Shown in pieces: positions 51,520 to 60,106 of a stretch of 64,000 nucleotides of DNA (position 1 is the stretch's first letter; the number at the start of each line of letters is the position of its first letter). The notes under the pieces are model-generated. The model saw only the letters and a list, made by a program, of their open reading frames with translations, did not search any database and was not told the origin of the DNA. The position numbers and the translations under genes were made by a program. Source of the stretch: Streptomyces sp. SID8352 (lineage in GTDB: Bacteria > Actinomycetota > Actinomycetes > Streptomycetales > Streptomycetaceae); assembly GCF_009862265.1 (NCBI RefSeq), contig NZ_WWGX01000068.1:142-64141 (forward strand), written 5' to 3'.

Positions 51520-53076
51520 ATGGGACGACTGGGGACGGGCATCGGCTGGCGGCCGGAGATCGCGGACGCCGTGGAGCGGATGCCCGGCGTCGAGTGGGTC
51601 GAGGCCGTCTCGGAGAACCTCTGCCCGGACCACCTGCCGGACTCGCTGCTCCGGCTGCGCGCCCGCGGCGTCACCGTCGTGCCGCACGGGGTCTCCCTCG
51701 GCCTCGGCGGCGCCGAACGGCCCGGCCCGGAGCGGCTGTCGGCGCTGGCCGCGCGGGCGGAGGCACTGGGGTCGCCGCTGGTCACCGAGCACATCGCGTT
51801 CGTCCGCGCGGGCGGGCCGCTGACCGCCACCGCCCGGCTGGAGGCGGGCCATCTGCTGCCCGTGCCGCGCACCCGGGACGCCCTCGACGTGCTCTGCGAG
51901 AACGTCCGCGTCGCCCAGGACTCGCTGCCGGTGCCGCTGGCGGTGGAGAACATCGCGGCGCTGCTCTCCTGGCCCGACGAGGAGATGACCGAGGGGCAGT
52001 TCCTCACCGAGCTGGTCGAGCGGACCGGCGTGCGGCTGCTGGTCGACGTGGCGAACCTGTACACCAACCAGGTCAACCGGGGCGAGGACGCCGCGGCGGC
52101 GCTGGCCGCGCTGCCGGTGGAGGCCGTGGCCTACGTGCACGTCGCGGGCGGCTTCGCGCGCGACGGCGTCTGGCACGACAGCCACGCCCATCCCGTGCCC
52201 TCCGCCGTGCTGGAGATCCTCACCGGCCTCGCCGCGCGGGTGGCGCCGCCGGGCGTCCTGCTGGAGCGGGACGAGAACTTCCCGGCGGAGGAGGAACTGC
52301 GCGAGGAGCTGGAGGCGGTCCGGACCGCGGTGGCGAAGGGCCGCGCGGGCGCCCCGGACACGGAGGGCTTCCCGGCGGCGGGCCCGGCCGCCGCCCCGGA
52401 GACGGCCACCGCCGAAGCTCCCGGCGGGAAGGTGACGGGGACGGCCCCGGACGGCGGCGGGACCCGGACGGCGAGGGCCGGCCTCGACGCGGACGGCACG
52501 GACGGCACGGACGGCGGGCCCGCGGAGGGCGGGACCCCGGGCAGCGGAGACGCCGACGCCGGAAACCCGTACGGTACGGACGACGCGGAGCCCACGAACG
52601 GTGCGGACGGCACCGAGCCCACGCACCGCACGGACCACGCGGAGCCCACGGGCGACGGGACCGCCGGGGCGCGGCAGCGGCTCGCCCTCGCGCAGGTCGC
52701 GCTGCTGTCCGCGCTGGTCGCCGGGACGCCGGCGCCCGAGGGGTTCGACCGTGTCCGGCTGGGGGTGCAGGCGCGGGCCCTCGCCGGGAAGCGGGCGGAC
52801 GTCGTCGCCAAAGTCGCACCGGAGCTGCCGCTGATCCTGGGCGCGGGCTACCGGTCCGCCTTCGCCGCCTACGCCCGTGGCCGCCCGATGCGCGGGAGCC
52901 ACCGCCGGGACGCCCTGGACTTCGCGGGCCACCTGCTCTCCCGCGGCCCCGGCGACCCGCGGACCCGCCGGGAGCTGCGGCGCTGGTGGCTGGAGCGGTC
53001 GGGGCCGGTCCCCCCTGGGCGTCACCCGGCGGCACGGCTGGCCCGCGCGACCCGCCGGGCCCTGCTCCGCCGCTGA
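51520..53076 (+). CDS. DUF692 (MNIO) protein with SCO6045-like C-terminal domain
   Basis: A 518-residue two-domain protein. Residues 1-280 are the DUF692 TIM-barrel (GTGIGWRPEIAD, VSENLCPDHLPD, HGVSLGLGG, SEHIAF-like TEHIAF, VDVANLYTNQ, YVHVAGG, DSHAHPVP), the family now called multinuclear non-heme iron oxidases because relatives such as MbnB and ChrH modify Cys in ribosomal peptides. The metal ligands (His in TEHIAF, Glu in VENI, Asp in DVANL, His in YVHVAGG and DSHAHP) are present. A 100-residue acidic Gly/Thr/Asp linker (about 295-395) leads to a C-terminal helical domain of 120 residues (LALAQVALLSALVAGTPAPEGF) like that of SCO6045. Substrate unknown. The ATG at 51520 is the family start. 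Confidence 0.86.
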   Translation: MGRLGTGIGWRPEIADAVERMPGVEWVEAVSENLCPDHLPDSLLRLRARGVTVVPHGVSLGLGGAERPGPERLSALAARAEALGSPLVTEHIAFVRAGGPLTATARLEAGHLLPVPRTRDALDVLCENVRVAQDSLPVPLAVENIAALLSWPDEEMTEGQFLTELVERTGVRLLVDVANLYTNQVNRGEDAAAALAALPVEAVAYVHVAGGFARDGVWHDSHAHPVPSAVLEILTGLAARVAPPGVLLERDENFPAEEELREELEAVRTAVAKGRAGAPDTEGFPAAGPAAAPETATAEAPGGKVTGTAPDGGGTRTARAGLDADGTDGTDGGPAEGGTPGSGDADAGNPYGTDDAEPTNGADGTEPTHRTDHAEPTGDGTAGARQRLALAQVALLSALVAGTPAPEGFDRVRLGVQARALAGKRADVVAKVAPELPLILGAGYRSAFAAYARGRPMRGSHRRDALDFAGHLLSRGPGDPRTRRELRRWWLERSGPVPPGRHPAARLARATRRALLRR

Positions 53077-53077
53077 A

Positions 53078-53113
53078 CCCGCCGGACCGCGAAGCCCCCT
53101 TGGTCCTGGCGGG
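53078..53113 (+). terminator. Hairpin terminator after the DUF692 gene
   Basis: Arms CCCGCC-GGACC (53078-53088) and GGTCC-T-GGCGGG (53102-53113) form an 11-bp stem with one bulged base and a 13-base loop, starting two bases after the stop codon. Confidence 0.6.
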
Positions 53114-53154
53114 CTCGCGTGTTCAACTCCCGCAAGTTCCCAGTGAAGCCCGCC
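53108..53154. other. Inverted repeat flanking a T-arm-like sequence, possible insertion boundary
   Basis: GGCGGGCT (53108-53115) and AGCCCGCC (53147-53154) flank GTTCAACTCCCGC, which resembles the T-arm of a tRNA. There is no full tRNA here. The sequence marks the left edge of a visibly less GC-rich region and could be a remnant of an integration site, but nothing repeats it at the right edge. Confidence 0.3.
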
Positions 53155-53197
53155 ACACCGGTGACCGTACGTGGCCACGAGCAGGACAATCACCTTT

Positions 53198-53752
53198 ATG
53201 GACCAGGGACTTGCTGCGTTACTGGGTGCGACGGTGGGCGTCGTCGGCACGGTCGTGGCGTCGGCGATCTCCAGCGGATCGGCACGGCGGCAGATGGAAG
53301 GGCAGGCCAAAGCTGAGCACTCCCAGTGGCGCAGACAACTGCGGCGAGACGCGTACAGCGCCTTCCTCGCTCCGGCCAACGAGTCGCGCGGCGCTCTGAA
53401 GATGGCTGCCCGAGCGCTGGTGGGCGACGCCCCGGATGTGGCGGAGGCCGACCGGCGGCTCCGGATCGCGCAGGATCAGTTGGTTCTGGTGCAGGCGGCT
53501 TGGGCCGGCCTCGCAGTCGAGGGGCCCGAGTCGGTGGAGCAAGCCGCCCACGGCGTCCACCTGGGGCTCCACTCGATGCATACGACTCTCCTGGCCTGGC
53601 GGGACTCCTCGGGCTCCCCCGATCGCAACGTCAACTTCGTCGAACGTCACGCCGTCGAGGTGACCATGGTCTCCGAGCGCCTCGGCAGCTTCACGTCGGC
53701 GGCTCGGGCCGCCCTGGACGACACAGCACTTCCGTCGAGCAGGCGCGACTGA
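53198..53752 (+). CDS. Hypothetical membrane-anchored protein
   Basis: A 184-residue protein with one N-terminal membrane span (LAALLGATVGVVGTVVASAI) and a helical cytoplasmic part (EGQAKAEHSQWRRQLRRDAY and so on) that resembles short conserved Streptomyces proteins of unknown function. The ATG at 53198 gives the family-like start MDQGLAALLG; GTG at 53171 is an alternative without a better site. Base composition looks lower in GC than in neighbours. It abuts the truncated recombinase at its 3' end: the recombinase frame opens right after this stop. Confidence 0.7.
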   Translation: MDQGLAALLGATVGVVGTVVASAISSGSARRQMEGQAKAEHSQWRRQLRRDAYSAFLAPANESRGALKMAARALVGDAPDVAEADRRLRIAQDQLVLVQAAWAGLAVEGPESVEQAAHGVHLGLHSMHTTLLAWRDSSGSPDRNVNFVERHAVEVTMVSERLGSFTSAARAALDDTALPSSRRD

Positions 53753-54769
53753 GCATGCGGCGCTCGCAGCTGCTTCGTCGACTCGGCCCTGGGCGAGATT
53801 CCGCTGACCCACGATGCGTTCCACGAACTCCAGCCCTGGCGGGCGGCCTCCCTCCTGGAAGAGCTCCTCATGGCCTGCGGAGTCCCGCCCGCGGTCGACA
53901 AGCACATCCGTTCCTTCCAGCGCTGGCTCCCCGGCCGTCTCTCCGACATCGCCGAACCCGAGCACACCAAGACGATCAGGCTCTTCGCGATCTGGCACGT
54001 CCTCCCCGGACTACGAGCCCGAGCCGAGCGGAGCCACATCACACCCAGCATCCGCCGCTTCGCCAGCGAACAGACCAAGTACGCAGCCGCCTTCCTGCGA
54101 TGGCCCGGCGAGCGGAACACCACCCTCGCGTCGTGCGGCCAGGTCGACATCGACGCCTGGTTCGCCGAGAACGCCCGCACCCGGCTGAGAGGCTTCCTCA
54201 ACTGGGCCATGCAGAGCCGTCACTGCCGACGTTCCTCGGCCATCCCCGCAATGAAGATCTCCCGCCGGCCCGCACTGAGCGAAGACGAACGCCTCGCCGC
54301 ACTGGGCAGACTTCTGATCGACACGGAGATACCGATGCGACTCCGCGTCGCCGGAGTCATCGTTCTCCTCCACGCACAACCGCTGAGCTGCGTCGTCCGG
54401 CGCACCCTTGACGACGTCATCCGCGAGGGTGACGCCGTGCCGCTACGACTTGGTGAGCCGCCTCGCTTCCTCGACGAGCTCCAGGACGCGGTGATCAGCG
54501 GCGTCCAGGTGTCCCTCGGCCACGTCGACAGCAAAGGCGTCGAAACCCGGAGGACCGTCCACCCGCTGGGCATCGTCGCCAAAGGTCCTGTGTGGTACCT
54601 CGTCTCCGACACCGAGGCCGGCCGACGGATCTTCCGGATCGACCGCGTGTCGTCCGCCGACCCGACCGGCGACCCTGTGCACCGACCCGGGGACTTCGAC
54701 CTTGCCGAGAGCTGGAATGAGATCGCCGAAGAGGTCGATCGCAGACGAACGCCGCTGGAGGTCAAATAG
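53753..54769 (+). CDS. Chimeric ORF: truncated XerD-like recombinase joined to WYL-domain tail (probable pseudogene)
   Basis: An open frame whose first ATG is at 53870 (299 residues from there), but recombinase-like sequence already begins at about 53768 (CFVDSALGEIPLTHDAFHEL). Residues 1-198 match Streptomyces XerD-type site-specific recombinases: LLMACGVPPAVDKHIRSFQR, FLRWPGERNTTLASCGQVDI, MRLRVAGVIVLLHAQPLSCVV. The catalytic domain stops at LRLGEPP, before the Arg/His/Tyr motifs. From 199 on it is the C-terminus of a WYL-domain regulator: HPLGIVAKGPVWYLVSDTEA, FRIDRV, GDFDLAESW. Both parents are incomplete, so no recombinase activity is expected. The rest of the recombinase reappears at 55524-55722. 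Confidence 0.7.
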   Translation, partial: ACGARSCFVDSALGEIPLTHDAFHELQPWRAASLLEELLMACGVPPAVDKHIRSFQRWLPGRLSDIAEPEHTKTIRLFAIWHVLPGLRARAERSHITPSIRRFASEQTKYAAAFLRWPGERNTTLASCGQVDIDAWFAENARTRLRGFLNWAMQSRHCRRSSAIPAMKISRRPALSEDERLAALGRLLIDTEIPMRLRVAGVIVLLHAQPLSCVVRRTLDDVIREGDAVPLRLGEPPRFLDELQDAVISGVQVSLGHVDSKGVETRRTVHPLGIVAKGPVWYLVSDTEAGRRIFRIDRVSSADPTGDPVHRPGDFDLAESWNEIAEEVDRRRTPLEVK

Positions 54770-54800
54770 GCCGGGTTCGTCCGTTCCGGCAGGAGCCCGG

Positions 54801-55415
54801 TCACGACGCCGTCGGGTCCGCCGGCCTGGCTCTCTGCGGGTGGATCGTCTCGTGCCGGACCAGCATCGCCACGCACTCGGCGATCTTCCGGGTTCGCGTC
54901 TCGGCCCGCTTGACCGCATTGACCCGGTTGATGAGGGCGAAGCGGTTGGTCTTGGTGAGTACCTCGAACATCGCCTGCGCCGCTGGGTCGGCGGCGATCG
55001 CGACGCGCAGGTCGGCCGGCACCTCCGCTTCCGATGACGGCGCATAGGCGGCCGTCCACCGCCCGTCGGCCTTCGCGGCGTCGACCGCGGCGCGGCCGGC
55101 GGGCCGCATCAGGCCGGCCGCCTCCAACCGGGCCACGTTGGCGACGTTGCGCTGGGACCAGATGCTGCGGGGCCGGCGCGGGGTGAACCGCCGCCAGGAG
55201 CTCTCCTCGTCGCGCTTGCGGGCCTGCCCGTCGATCCAGCCGAAGCACAGTGCCTCGTCGACCGCCTGCTGCCAGGTCAGCGTGGTAACGGTGCCGCCCT
55301 TCCTGGTCAGCGCGAGCCACACCCCAGGAGAGGCGGTGTGGTTGTCCAGCAGCCACGCGCGCAGCGCCGCGCCGTCGGCGACGATCAACTCATCCAGCTC
55401 GGTTCCGGTCACCAC
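54801..55415 (-). CDS. YdeI/OmpD-associated family protein
   Basis: A 204-residue cytoplasmic protein of the YdeI family, linked in enterobacteria to resistance against cationic peptides. Recognisable motifs are WLLDNHTASPGVWLALTRKG, VDEALCFGWIDGQ and RFTPRRPRSIWSQRNV. Paired GTG codons give starts at 55415 or 55412. It reads against the chimeric recombinase/WYL gene (31-base convergent gap) and lies between the two pieces of the recombinase, so it probably arrived with the WYL fragment. Confidence 0.87.
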   Translation of the reverse strand: MVTGTELDELIVADGAALRAWLLDNHTASPGVWLALTRKGGTVTTLTWQQAVDEALCFGWIDGQARKRDEESSWRRFTPRRPRSIWSQRNVANVARLEAAGLMRPAGRAAVDAAKADGRWTAAYAPSSEAEVPADLRVAIAADPAAQAMFEVLTKTNRFALINRVNAVKRAETRTRKIAECVAMLVRHETIHPQRARPADPTAS

Positions 55416-55523
55416 CGCAGGTTAGTGCCGCAACCAGGTGTCGCGACCTGTCGGGGTGACTCGTCGAGCCTGCGGCGTCGGCGTCGGCCCGGCTCGCCCT
55501 CGCCGACGCCACCGTGAAGAACG

Positions 55524-55722
55524 GCTGCCCTCTCCGGTCGGCTCAACGACCTCGGCGTCCCCGCAGCCGCCGCCCGGACCGGAGCGATCCGCCACAGTGG
55601 GTCCTGGGGATGCCCGCCCCGTCGTCGTCGACGCCCTCGGCCACCGCGGCGTCATCGCGACCCGCCTCGCATCCGAGGTCGGAGAAGACCGGAGTCGCTA
55701 CGCCGACGACCACGTACGGTCA
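55524..55722 (+). pseudogene. Remnant of XerD-like recombinase C-terminus
   Basis: Reading + strand in two frames gives LNDLGVPAAAARTGAIRH and, after two small frameshifts, PVVVDALGHRGVIATRLASE followed by SRYADD. This is the end of the same XerD-type recombinase family as the chimera upstream, where the intact gene would read a very similar LVNDLGVP ... ADALGYH ... TWSRYA. About 50 residues are missing between the two pieces. The catalytic Tyr region is degraded, so the gene is dead. Confidence 0.65.
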
Positions 55723-56093
55723 CCAGCAGGCCGGGCCCCGGGCGGAACTGGCGACAGTGGAGCGGGCGAGCCCACCAGTACCGAGGCCGAGGACTCAGGG
55801 GGGCTCGGGGCAGCCCACGGAATGTCGACAAGCCACGGGGCCGTCCGGCACCGCCCGCCGAGCCCGCCGGACCCCGGTCCACCCCGGTCCACCCCGCGCA
55901 CCGGTCCCACCGGCCCGCCGCGCCCCGCGCACCCGCGCACCCCCGCCCCCGCCTCCCTCACCCCACCCCCGAGGCCGCCCCAGGGGGCGTACGGGCGCAC
56001 TCGGGGCGACACCCGCCGGCGGTGCTTGCCCCGCCCTCCGCGCCCACGAACCATCCCTGGTGTCGCCGCCGTGCACCGAAGGGACCCTCCGCG
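55723..56093. other. Spacer between insertion and peptidase gene, no gene seen
   Basis: GC content rises sharply from about 55850, where CCCCGGTCCACCCCGG repeats appear, so the insertion probably ends before there. No ribosome-binding site, hairpin or promoter could be firmly assigned. The stretch 55416-55523, between the YdeI gene and the recombinase remnant, is likewise empty. Confidence 0.45.
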
Positions 56094-57701
56094 ATGCGAG
56101 CCGCCGTCCTCCGCCGGGCCACCGCGGCCCTCCTGCTCCTGGCCTCCCTCGTCGCCGCGCCCGCCGCCCGGGCCCAGGAGCCCCCGGGCGCCGCCGAGGC
56201 GCGCGGCACCGCCCTGGCCGCACGGCGCGCGGCGGCGGCCCGGATCGCCTTCGGGAACTGCCCGGAGACGGAGGGGCTGCCCGCCTCCGTGCGCTGCGGC
56301 ACGGTCACCGTGCCCCTGGACTACGCACACCCGGACGGCGAGCGCCTCCGGCTCACCGTCAGCCGCGCGGCGGCGACCGGCCGGGACCCGGACGGCGGGG
56401 GCGAGGTCCCCGGCCAGGGCGCCCTCGTCTTCAACCCCGGCGGCCCCGGCGCCTCCGGGCTGTACTTCCCGCTGGCCGGGATGGTGCCCGCCTGGAAGCG
56501 CCTCGCCGCCGCCTACGACCTCGTCGGCTACGCCCCGCGCGGGGTCGCCCCGTCCGCACCGCTGTCCTGCCAACGGCCCGAGGAGTACTTCAAGGGGCCC
56601 CACCCCGCCCCGGCGCATCCCTCGGCGGCGTACAAGCGGCAGCGGGCCGCCGAGGCGGAGCGGTACGCGCGGGACTGCGCCGAGCGGGCCGGGGACGCCC
56701 TGCGCCACTACCACTCCCTGAACAACGCCCGCGACCTGGAGGTGATCCGGGCCGCGCTGGGCGAGCGGCGGCTGACCTTCATGGGCGCCTCCTACGGGAC
56801 CTACCTGGGCACCCTCTACGCCGGACTGTTCCCCTCCCGGGTGCGGCGGATGGTGTTCGACTCGGCGGTGGACCCGCGCCCGGAGCACGTCTGGTACGGC
56901 GTCAACCTGGCCCAGTCGGCCGCCTTCGAGCGCCGCTGGTCCGACGTCAAGCGGTGGATCGCCCGGCACGACGCGGTCTACGGGCTCGGCGACACCCCGC
57001 GCGAGGTGCAGGGCTCCTACGAGCGGGCGGCGGCGGCCCTGGCCCGGGAGCCCGCGGGCGGCACGGTCGGCCCGGCGCAGTTGCAGGGCACGTTCCTCGG
57101 GGCCGGGTACTACGACGACTACTGGCCCCACCGCGCCGAGGCGCTGTCGGCGTATCTGAGGGGGGATCCACAGCCGCTGATCGACCAGGCGGGGACCCGG
57201 CCCCCGGAGGCGGCGGCCGGGGCGGAGAACGCCGGCGCGGTCTACACGGCCGTCGAGTGCAACGACGCGCCCTGGCCCACGGACTTCCGGGTCTGGGACC
57301 GGGACAACACCCGGCTGGCCCGCACCGCGCCCTTCGAGACCTGGGACAACGTGTGGACGAACCTGCCGTGCGCCTTCTGGCGGGCGCCCCGGCAGCTCCC
57401 CCTCGACGTGCGCACCGCGCCCGGTGAGCTGCCGCCGACGCTGATCCTGGCGGCGGAGCGGGACGCGGCCGCCCCGTACACCGGGGCGCTGGAGCTGCGC
57501 CGGAGGCTGGCGGGCTCGGTGCTGGTGACCGAGCGGGGCGCGGGGTCGCACGGCGTCGCGGGCGGTCCGAACGCCTGCGTCAACGCGCACCTGGAGGCGT
57601 ATCTGCTGGACGGCCGGGTCCCGGCGCGGGACGCGTCCTGCGCCCCGCGCCCGGAGCCCCGGCCCCGGGAGGATTCCGGGGCCGCGGGGCGGGGGGCCTG
57701 A
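56094..57701 (+). CDS. Secreted tripeptidyl-aminopeptidase-like alpha/beta hydrolase
   Basis: A 535-residue secreted hydrolase of the Streptomyces Tap/SlpD family. Signal peptide RRATAALLLLASLVAAPAARAQ, cleaved near residue 27. NPGGPGASG forms the oxyanion loop, GASYGTYLG holds the nucleophile Ser, AERDAAAPYTGA the acid, and GAGSHGVAG the catalytic His; the C-terminal TAP-like domain is present. It should release N-terminal tri- or aminopeptides outside the cell. The ATG at 56094 (MRAAVLRRATAA) is chosen because it starts the signal peptide. Its stop lies one base from the hemQ stop on the other strand. Confidence 0.92.
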   Translation: MRAAVLRRATAALLLLASLVAAPAARAQEPPGAAEARGTALAARRAAAARIAFGNCPETEGLPASVRCGTVTVPLDYAHPDGERLRLTVSRAAATGRDPDGGGEVPGQGALVFNPGGPGASGLYFPLAGMVPAWKRLAAAYDLVGYAPRGVAPSAPLSCQRPEEYFKGPHPAPAHPSAAYKRQRAAEAERYARDCAERAGDALRHYHSLNNARDLEVIRAALGERRLTFMGASYGTYLGTLYAGLFPSRVRRMVFDSAVDPRPEHVWYGVNLAQSAAFERRWSDVKRWIARHDAVYGLGDTPREVQGSYERAAAALAREPAGGTVGPAQLQGTFLGAGYYDDYWPHRAEALSAYLRGDPQPLIDQAGTRPPEAAAGAENAGAVYTAVECNDAPWPTDFRVWDRDNTRLARTAPFETWDNVWTNLPCAFWRAPRQLPLDVRTAPGELPPTLILAAERDAAAPYTGALELRRRLAGSVLVTERGAGSHGVAGGPNACVNAHLEAYLLDGRVPARDASCAPRPEPRPREDSGAAGRGA

Positions 57702-58433
57702 TCAGGCGAGGCCCGCCACCAGCTCGCCGATCTCCTTGCGGCGGCCGGTGTAGAACGGCACCTCCTCGCGGACGTGCAGCCGGGCCTCGGAGGCGCGCAG
57801 GTGGCGCATCAGGTCGACGATGCGGTGCAGCTCGTCGGCCTCGAAGGCGAGCACCCACTCGTAGTCCCCGAGGGCGAAGGACGCGACGGTGTTGGCCCGC
57901 ACGTCCGGGTAGCCGCGGGCCATCTTGCCGTGGTCCGCGAGCATGCGGCGGCGGTCCTCGTCGGGCAGCAGGTACCAGTCGTAGGAGCGCACGAAGGGGT
58001 AGACGCAGATGTAGGCGCGCGGCGTCTCGTCGGCGAGGAACGCCGGGATGTGCGAGCGGTTGAACTCGGCGGGGCGGTGCAGCGCCATGTTCGACCAGAC
58101 CGGCTCCAGCGACCGGCCGAGCCGGGTGCGGCGGAAGAGGTTGTACGCCTCCTGGAGCTGGTCGGCGGTCTCCGCGTGCCACCAGATCATGAGGTCGGCG
58201 TCGGCTCGCAGACCGGAGACGTCGTAGGTGCCGCGGACCGTCACGTCCTTGGCGGCGAGCTGGTCGAACAGCTCCTGGACCTCTTCGGCCCAGCCCGTGC
58301 GCTCCTCGGGCAGCGTGTCCTTGAGCCGGAAAACGGACCAGAGGGTGTAGCGGATGACCTCGTTGAGGTCCTTGGCCAGCTTGCCCTTGTTGGGGATGCG
58401 GTCGGCGGCAGGGGTGGAGGCGTCGTCACTCAT
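57702..58433 (-). CDS. hemQ: Coproheme decarboxylase HemQ (ChdC)
   Basis: A 243-residue heme-binding enzyme that turns Fe-coproporphyrin III into heme b, the last step of the coproporphyrin-dependent route used by actinobacteria and Firmicutes. YPFVRSYDWYLLPDEDR contains the catalytic Tyr and HGKMARGYPDVRANT the proximal His. Length is standard. It is on the same strand as, and four bases downstream of, hemG, with hemE five kilobases away, so the branch is chromosomally grouped. The ATG at 58433 is the family start (MSDDASTP). Confidence 0.96.
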   Translation of the reverse strand: MSDDASTPAADRIPNKGKLAKDLNEVIRYTLWSVFRLKDTLPEERTGWAEEVQELFDQLAAKDVTVRGTYDVSGLRADADLMIWWHAETADQLQEAYNLFRRTRLGRSLEPVWSNMALHRPAEFNRSHIPAFLADETPRAYICVYPFVRSYDWYLLPDEDRRRMLADHGKMARGYPDVRANTVASFALGDYEWVLAFEADELHRIVDLMRHLRASEARLHVREEVPFYTGRRKEIGELVAGLA

Positions 58434-58437
58434 GACC

Positions 58438-59907
58438 CTATTCTCCCGCTCCGCCCCGGGCGCCGGGCACCGGGTCGGCCGTTGCGCCCGCCGCGCCGCG
58501 CAGACGGTCCACGGCGGCGTGGGCGTCCGCGACGGTCGCCGGGATGCCGACGCCCTCGTACGCCGCCCCGCACACGTCGATGCCGGGGAGCCCGGCGAGG
58601 TGCGCCCGGACGCGGGCCACCCGCGCGTGGTGGCCGACGGGGTACTGGGGCAGTCCGTCCCGCCAGCGGGTGACCCGGGTGGCGACGGGCGCCGCGGACA
58701 GCCCGGTGGCCTCCCGGAGGTCGTGCCGGGAGACCTCGACCAGGGCGTCGTCGTCGCGGCCGAGGATCTCCGTCTCGCCGTACCGTCCGACGGAGGCGCG
58801 CACGACGGTCAGGCCGGGGTCCTGGGCGTCGATCCAGCCCCACTTGCGGGAGGCGAAGGTGGACGCCTTGATGGTGTGCCCGTCCACCGGCGGCACCAGG
58901 AAGCCGCTGCCCTCGGGGAGCGCGGCGGCGTCGGAGCGGCGGTAGGCGAGGGTGATCAGGGCCATGGAGGCGTACTCGACGGCGGCCAGTTCGGCCGCGG
59001 CGGCGGGCGCCTCGGCGCGCAGCAGCCCGGCGGCGGCGGGCGCGGGCACGGCGACGACGACGGCGTCGGCGCGCAGCTCCCGGTCGCCCGCGGTGATCCG
59101 CCAGCCGTCGGGGGTGCGGCGCAGCCCGGTGGCGGGGGTGCGGGTGAGGATCTCGGCGCCGCGGGCGCGCAGCGCGTCGGCGACGGCGAGCGGGAGGGTG
59201 CCGATGCCGCCCTCGATGCCCATGAACACCGGTCCGGCGGCGGGGGCGGTGGCGGTGCGGCCCTGGAGCGCGCGGACCGCCTCGGTCAGGGAGGCGTGGG
59301 CGCGGGCGGCCTCGAAGAGCTGGGGGACGGCGGAGCGCAGGGAGATGCGGTAGGCGTCGCCCGCGTAGACGCCGCCGAGCAGGGGTTCCACGACGCGGTC
59401 GACGACCTCGCGGCCGACGCGGGCGGCGACGTACTCGCCGACCGCCACGTCCTCCCCGATTTCGGTGGGCGGCAGTTCGGCGTCGCGTCCGACCCGGGCG
59501 AGGCCCTCGTCGGAGAGGACGCCGGCCAGGGCGGCGGCGGTGCCGGGGACGCCCATGACGTGGCCCTTGGGCATGGGGCGCAGGGTGCCGCGGGTCCACA
59601 GGGAGGCGGAGGCGGTGGCGGGGGGCTGGAGCCGGTCGCCGAGTCCGACGGCGCGGGCCAGGGCGACGCCCTCGGGGCGGCGGGCGAGCATGGACTCGGC
59701 GCCGAGGTCCACCCGGGCGCCGGCGATCTCGCCGGGCAGCAGCTTCCCGCCGACCCGCTCCGACGCCTCCAGCACGGTCACCCGGGCGCCGAGGTCCAGC
59801 GCCCGCAGCCCGGCGGCCAGCCCGGCGATCCCGGCCCCTACGACGACCACGTGTCCCCATGCCGCGGGACGGCCGCCCGCGCTGTCCGCACTCTGCGTCT
59901 CACCCAT
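58438..59907 (-). CDS. hemG: Coproporphyrinogen III oxidase / protoporphyrinogen oxidase HemG-HemY family
   Basis: A 489-residue FAD-dependent oxidase. GAGIAGLAAGLRALDLGARV is the N-terminal FAD site, VGGKLLPGEI follows, and the C-terminal GIDVCGAAYEGVGIPATVADA holds the other FAD motif. With HemQ next door the actual substrate in this organism is probably coproporphyrinogen III (the CgoX/HemY activity). It is the upstream gene of a two-gene unit with hemQ. The ATG at 59907 (MGETQSADSAGGRP) adds a short tail before homology begins. Confidence 0.93.
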   Translation of the reverse strand: MGETQSADSAGGRPAAWGHVVVVGAGIAGLAAGLRALDLGARVTVLEASERVGGKLLPGEIAGARVDLGAESMLARRPEGVALARAVGLGDRLQPPATASASLWTRGTLRPMPKGHVMGVPGTAAALAGVLSDEGLARVGRDAELPPTEIGEDVAVGEYVAARVGREVVDRVVEPLLGGVYAGDAYRISLRSAVPQLFEAARAHASLTEAVRALQGRTATAPAAGPVFMGIEGGIGTLPLAVADALRARGAEILTRTPATGLRRTPDGWRITAGDRELRADAVVVAVPAPAAAGLLRAEAPAAAAELAAVEYASMALITLAYRRSDAAALPEGSGFLVPPVDGHTIKASTFASRKWGWIDAQDPGLTVVRASVGRYGETEILGRDDDALVEVSRHDLREATGLSAAPVATRVTRWRDGLPQYPVGHHARVARVRAHLAGLPGIDVCGAAYEGVGIPATVADAHAAVDRLRGAAGATADPVPGARGGAGE

Positions 59908-60106
59908 GTCCCCACCCTCTCAAATCCGGCCTCCCGCACCGCGCGCGGCCGGGTCCGGGCGGGCCGCGCGGCGCGGATGAGGCCGGAACGTGATCCGTTC
60001 GGAACCGTTTCGCGCCGTCGGACGCGGGCCCGGCCACGTCATAGCTACGACGCGGCGGCCCCGCCCGTCACGGAGACGACGACAGATCACGAACTCGGGG
60101 GACCCT

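Noticed and set aside
53100..53160. Possible tRNA gene or 3' tRNA fragment
   Set aside because: Only a T-arm-like string is present; the anticodon and D arms are missing and the flanking 8-bp repeat does not fit an acceptor stem at tRNA length.
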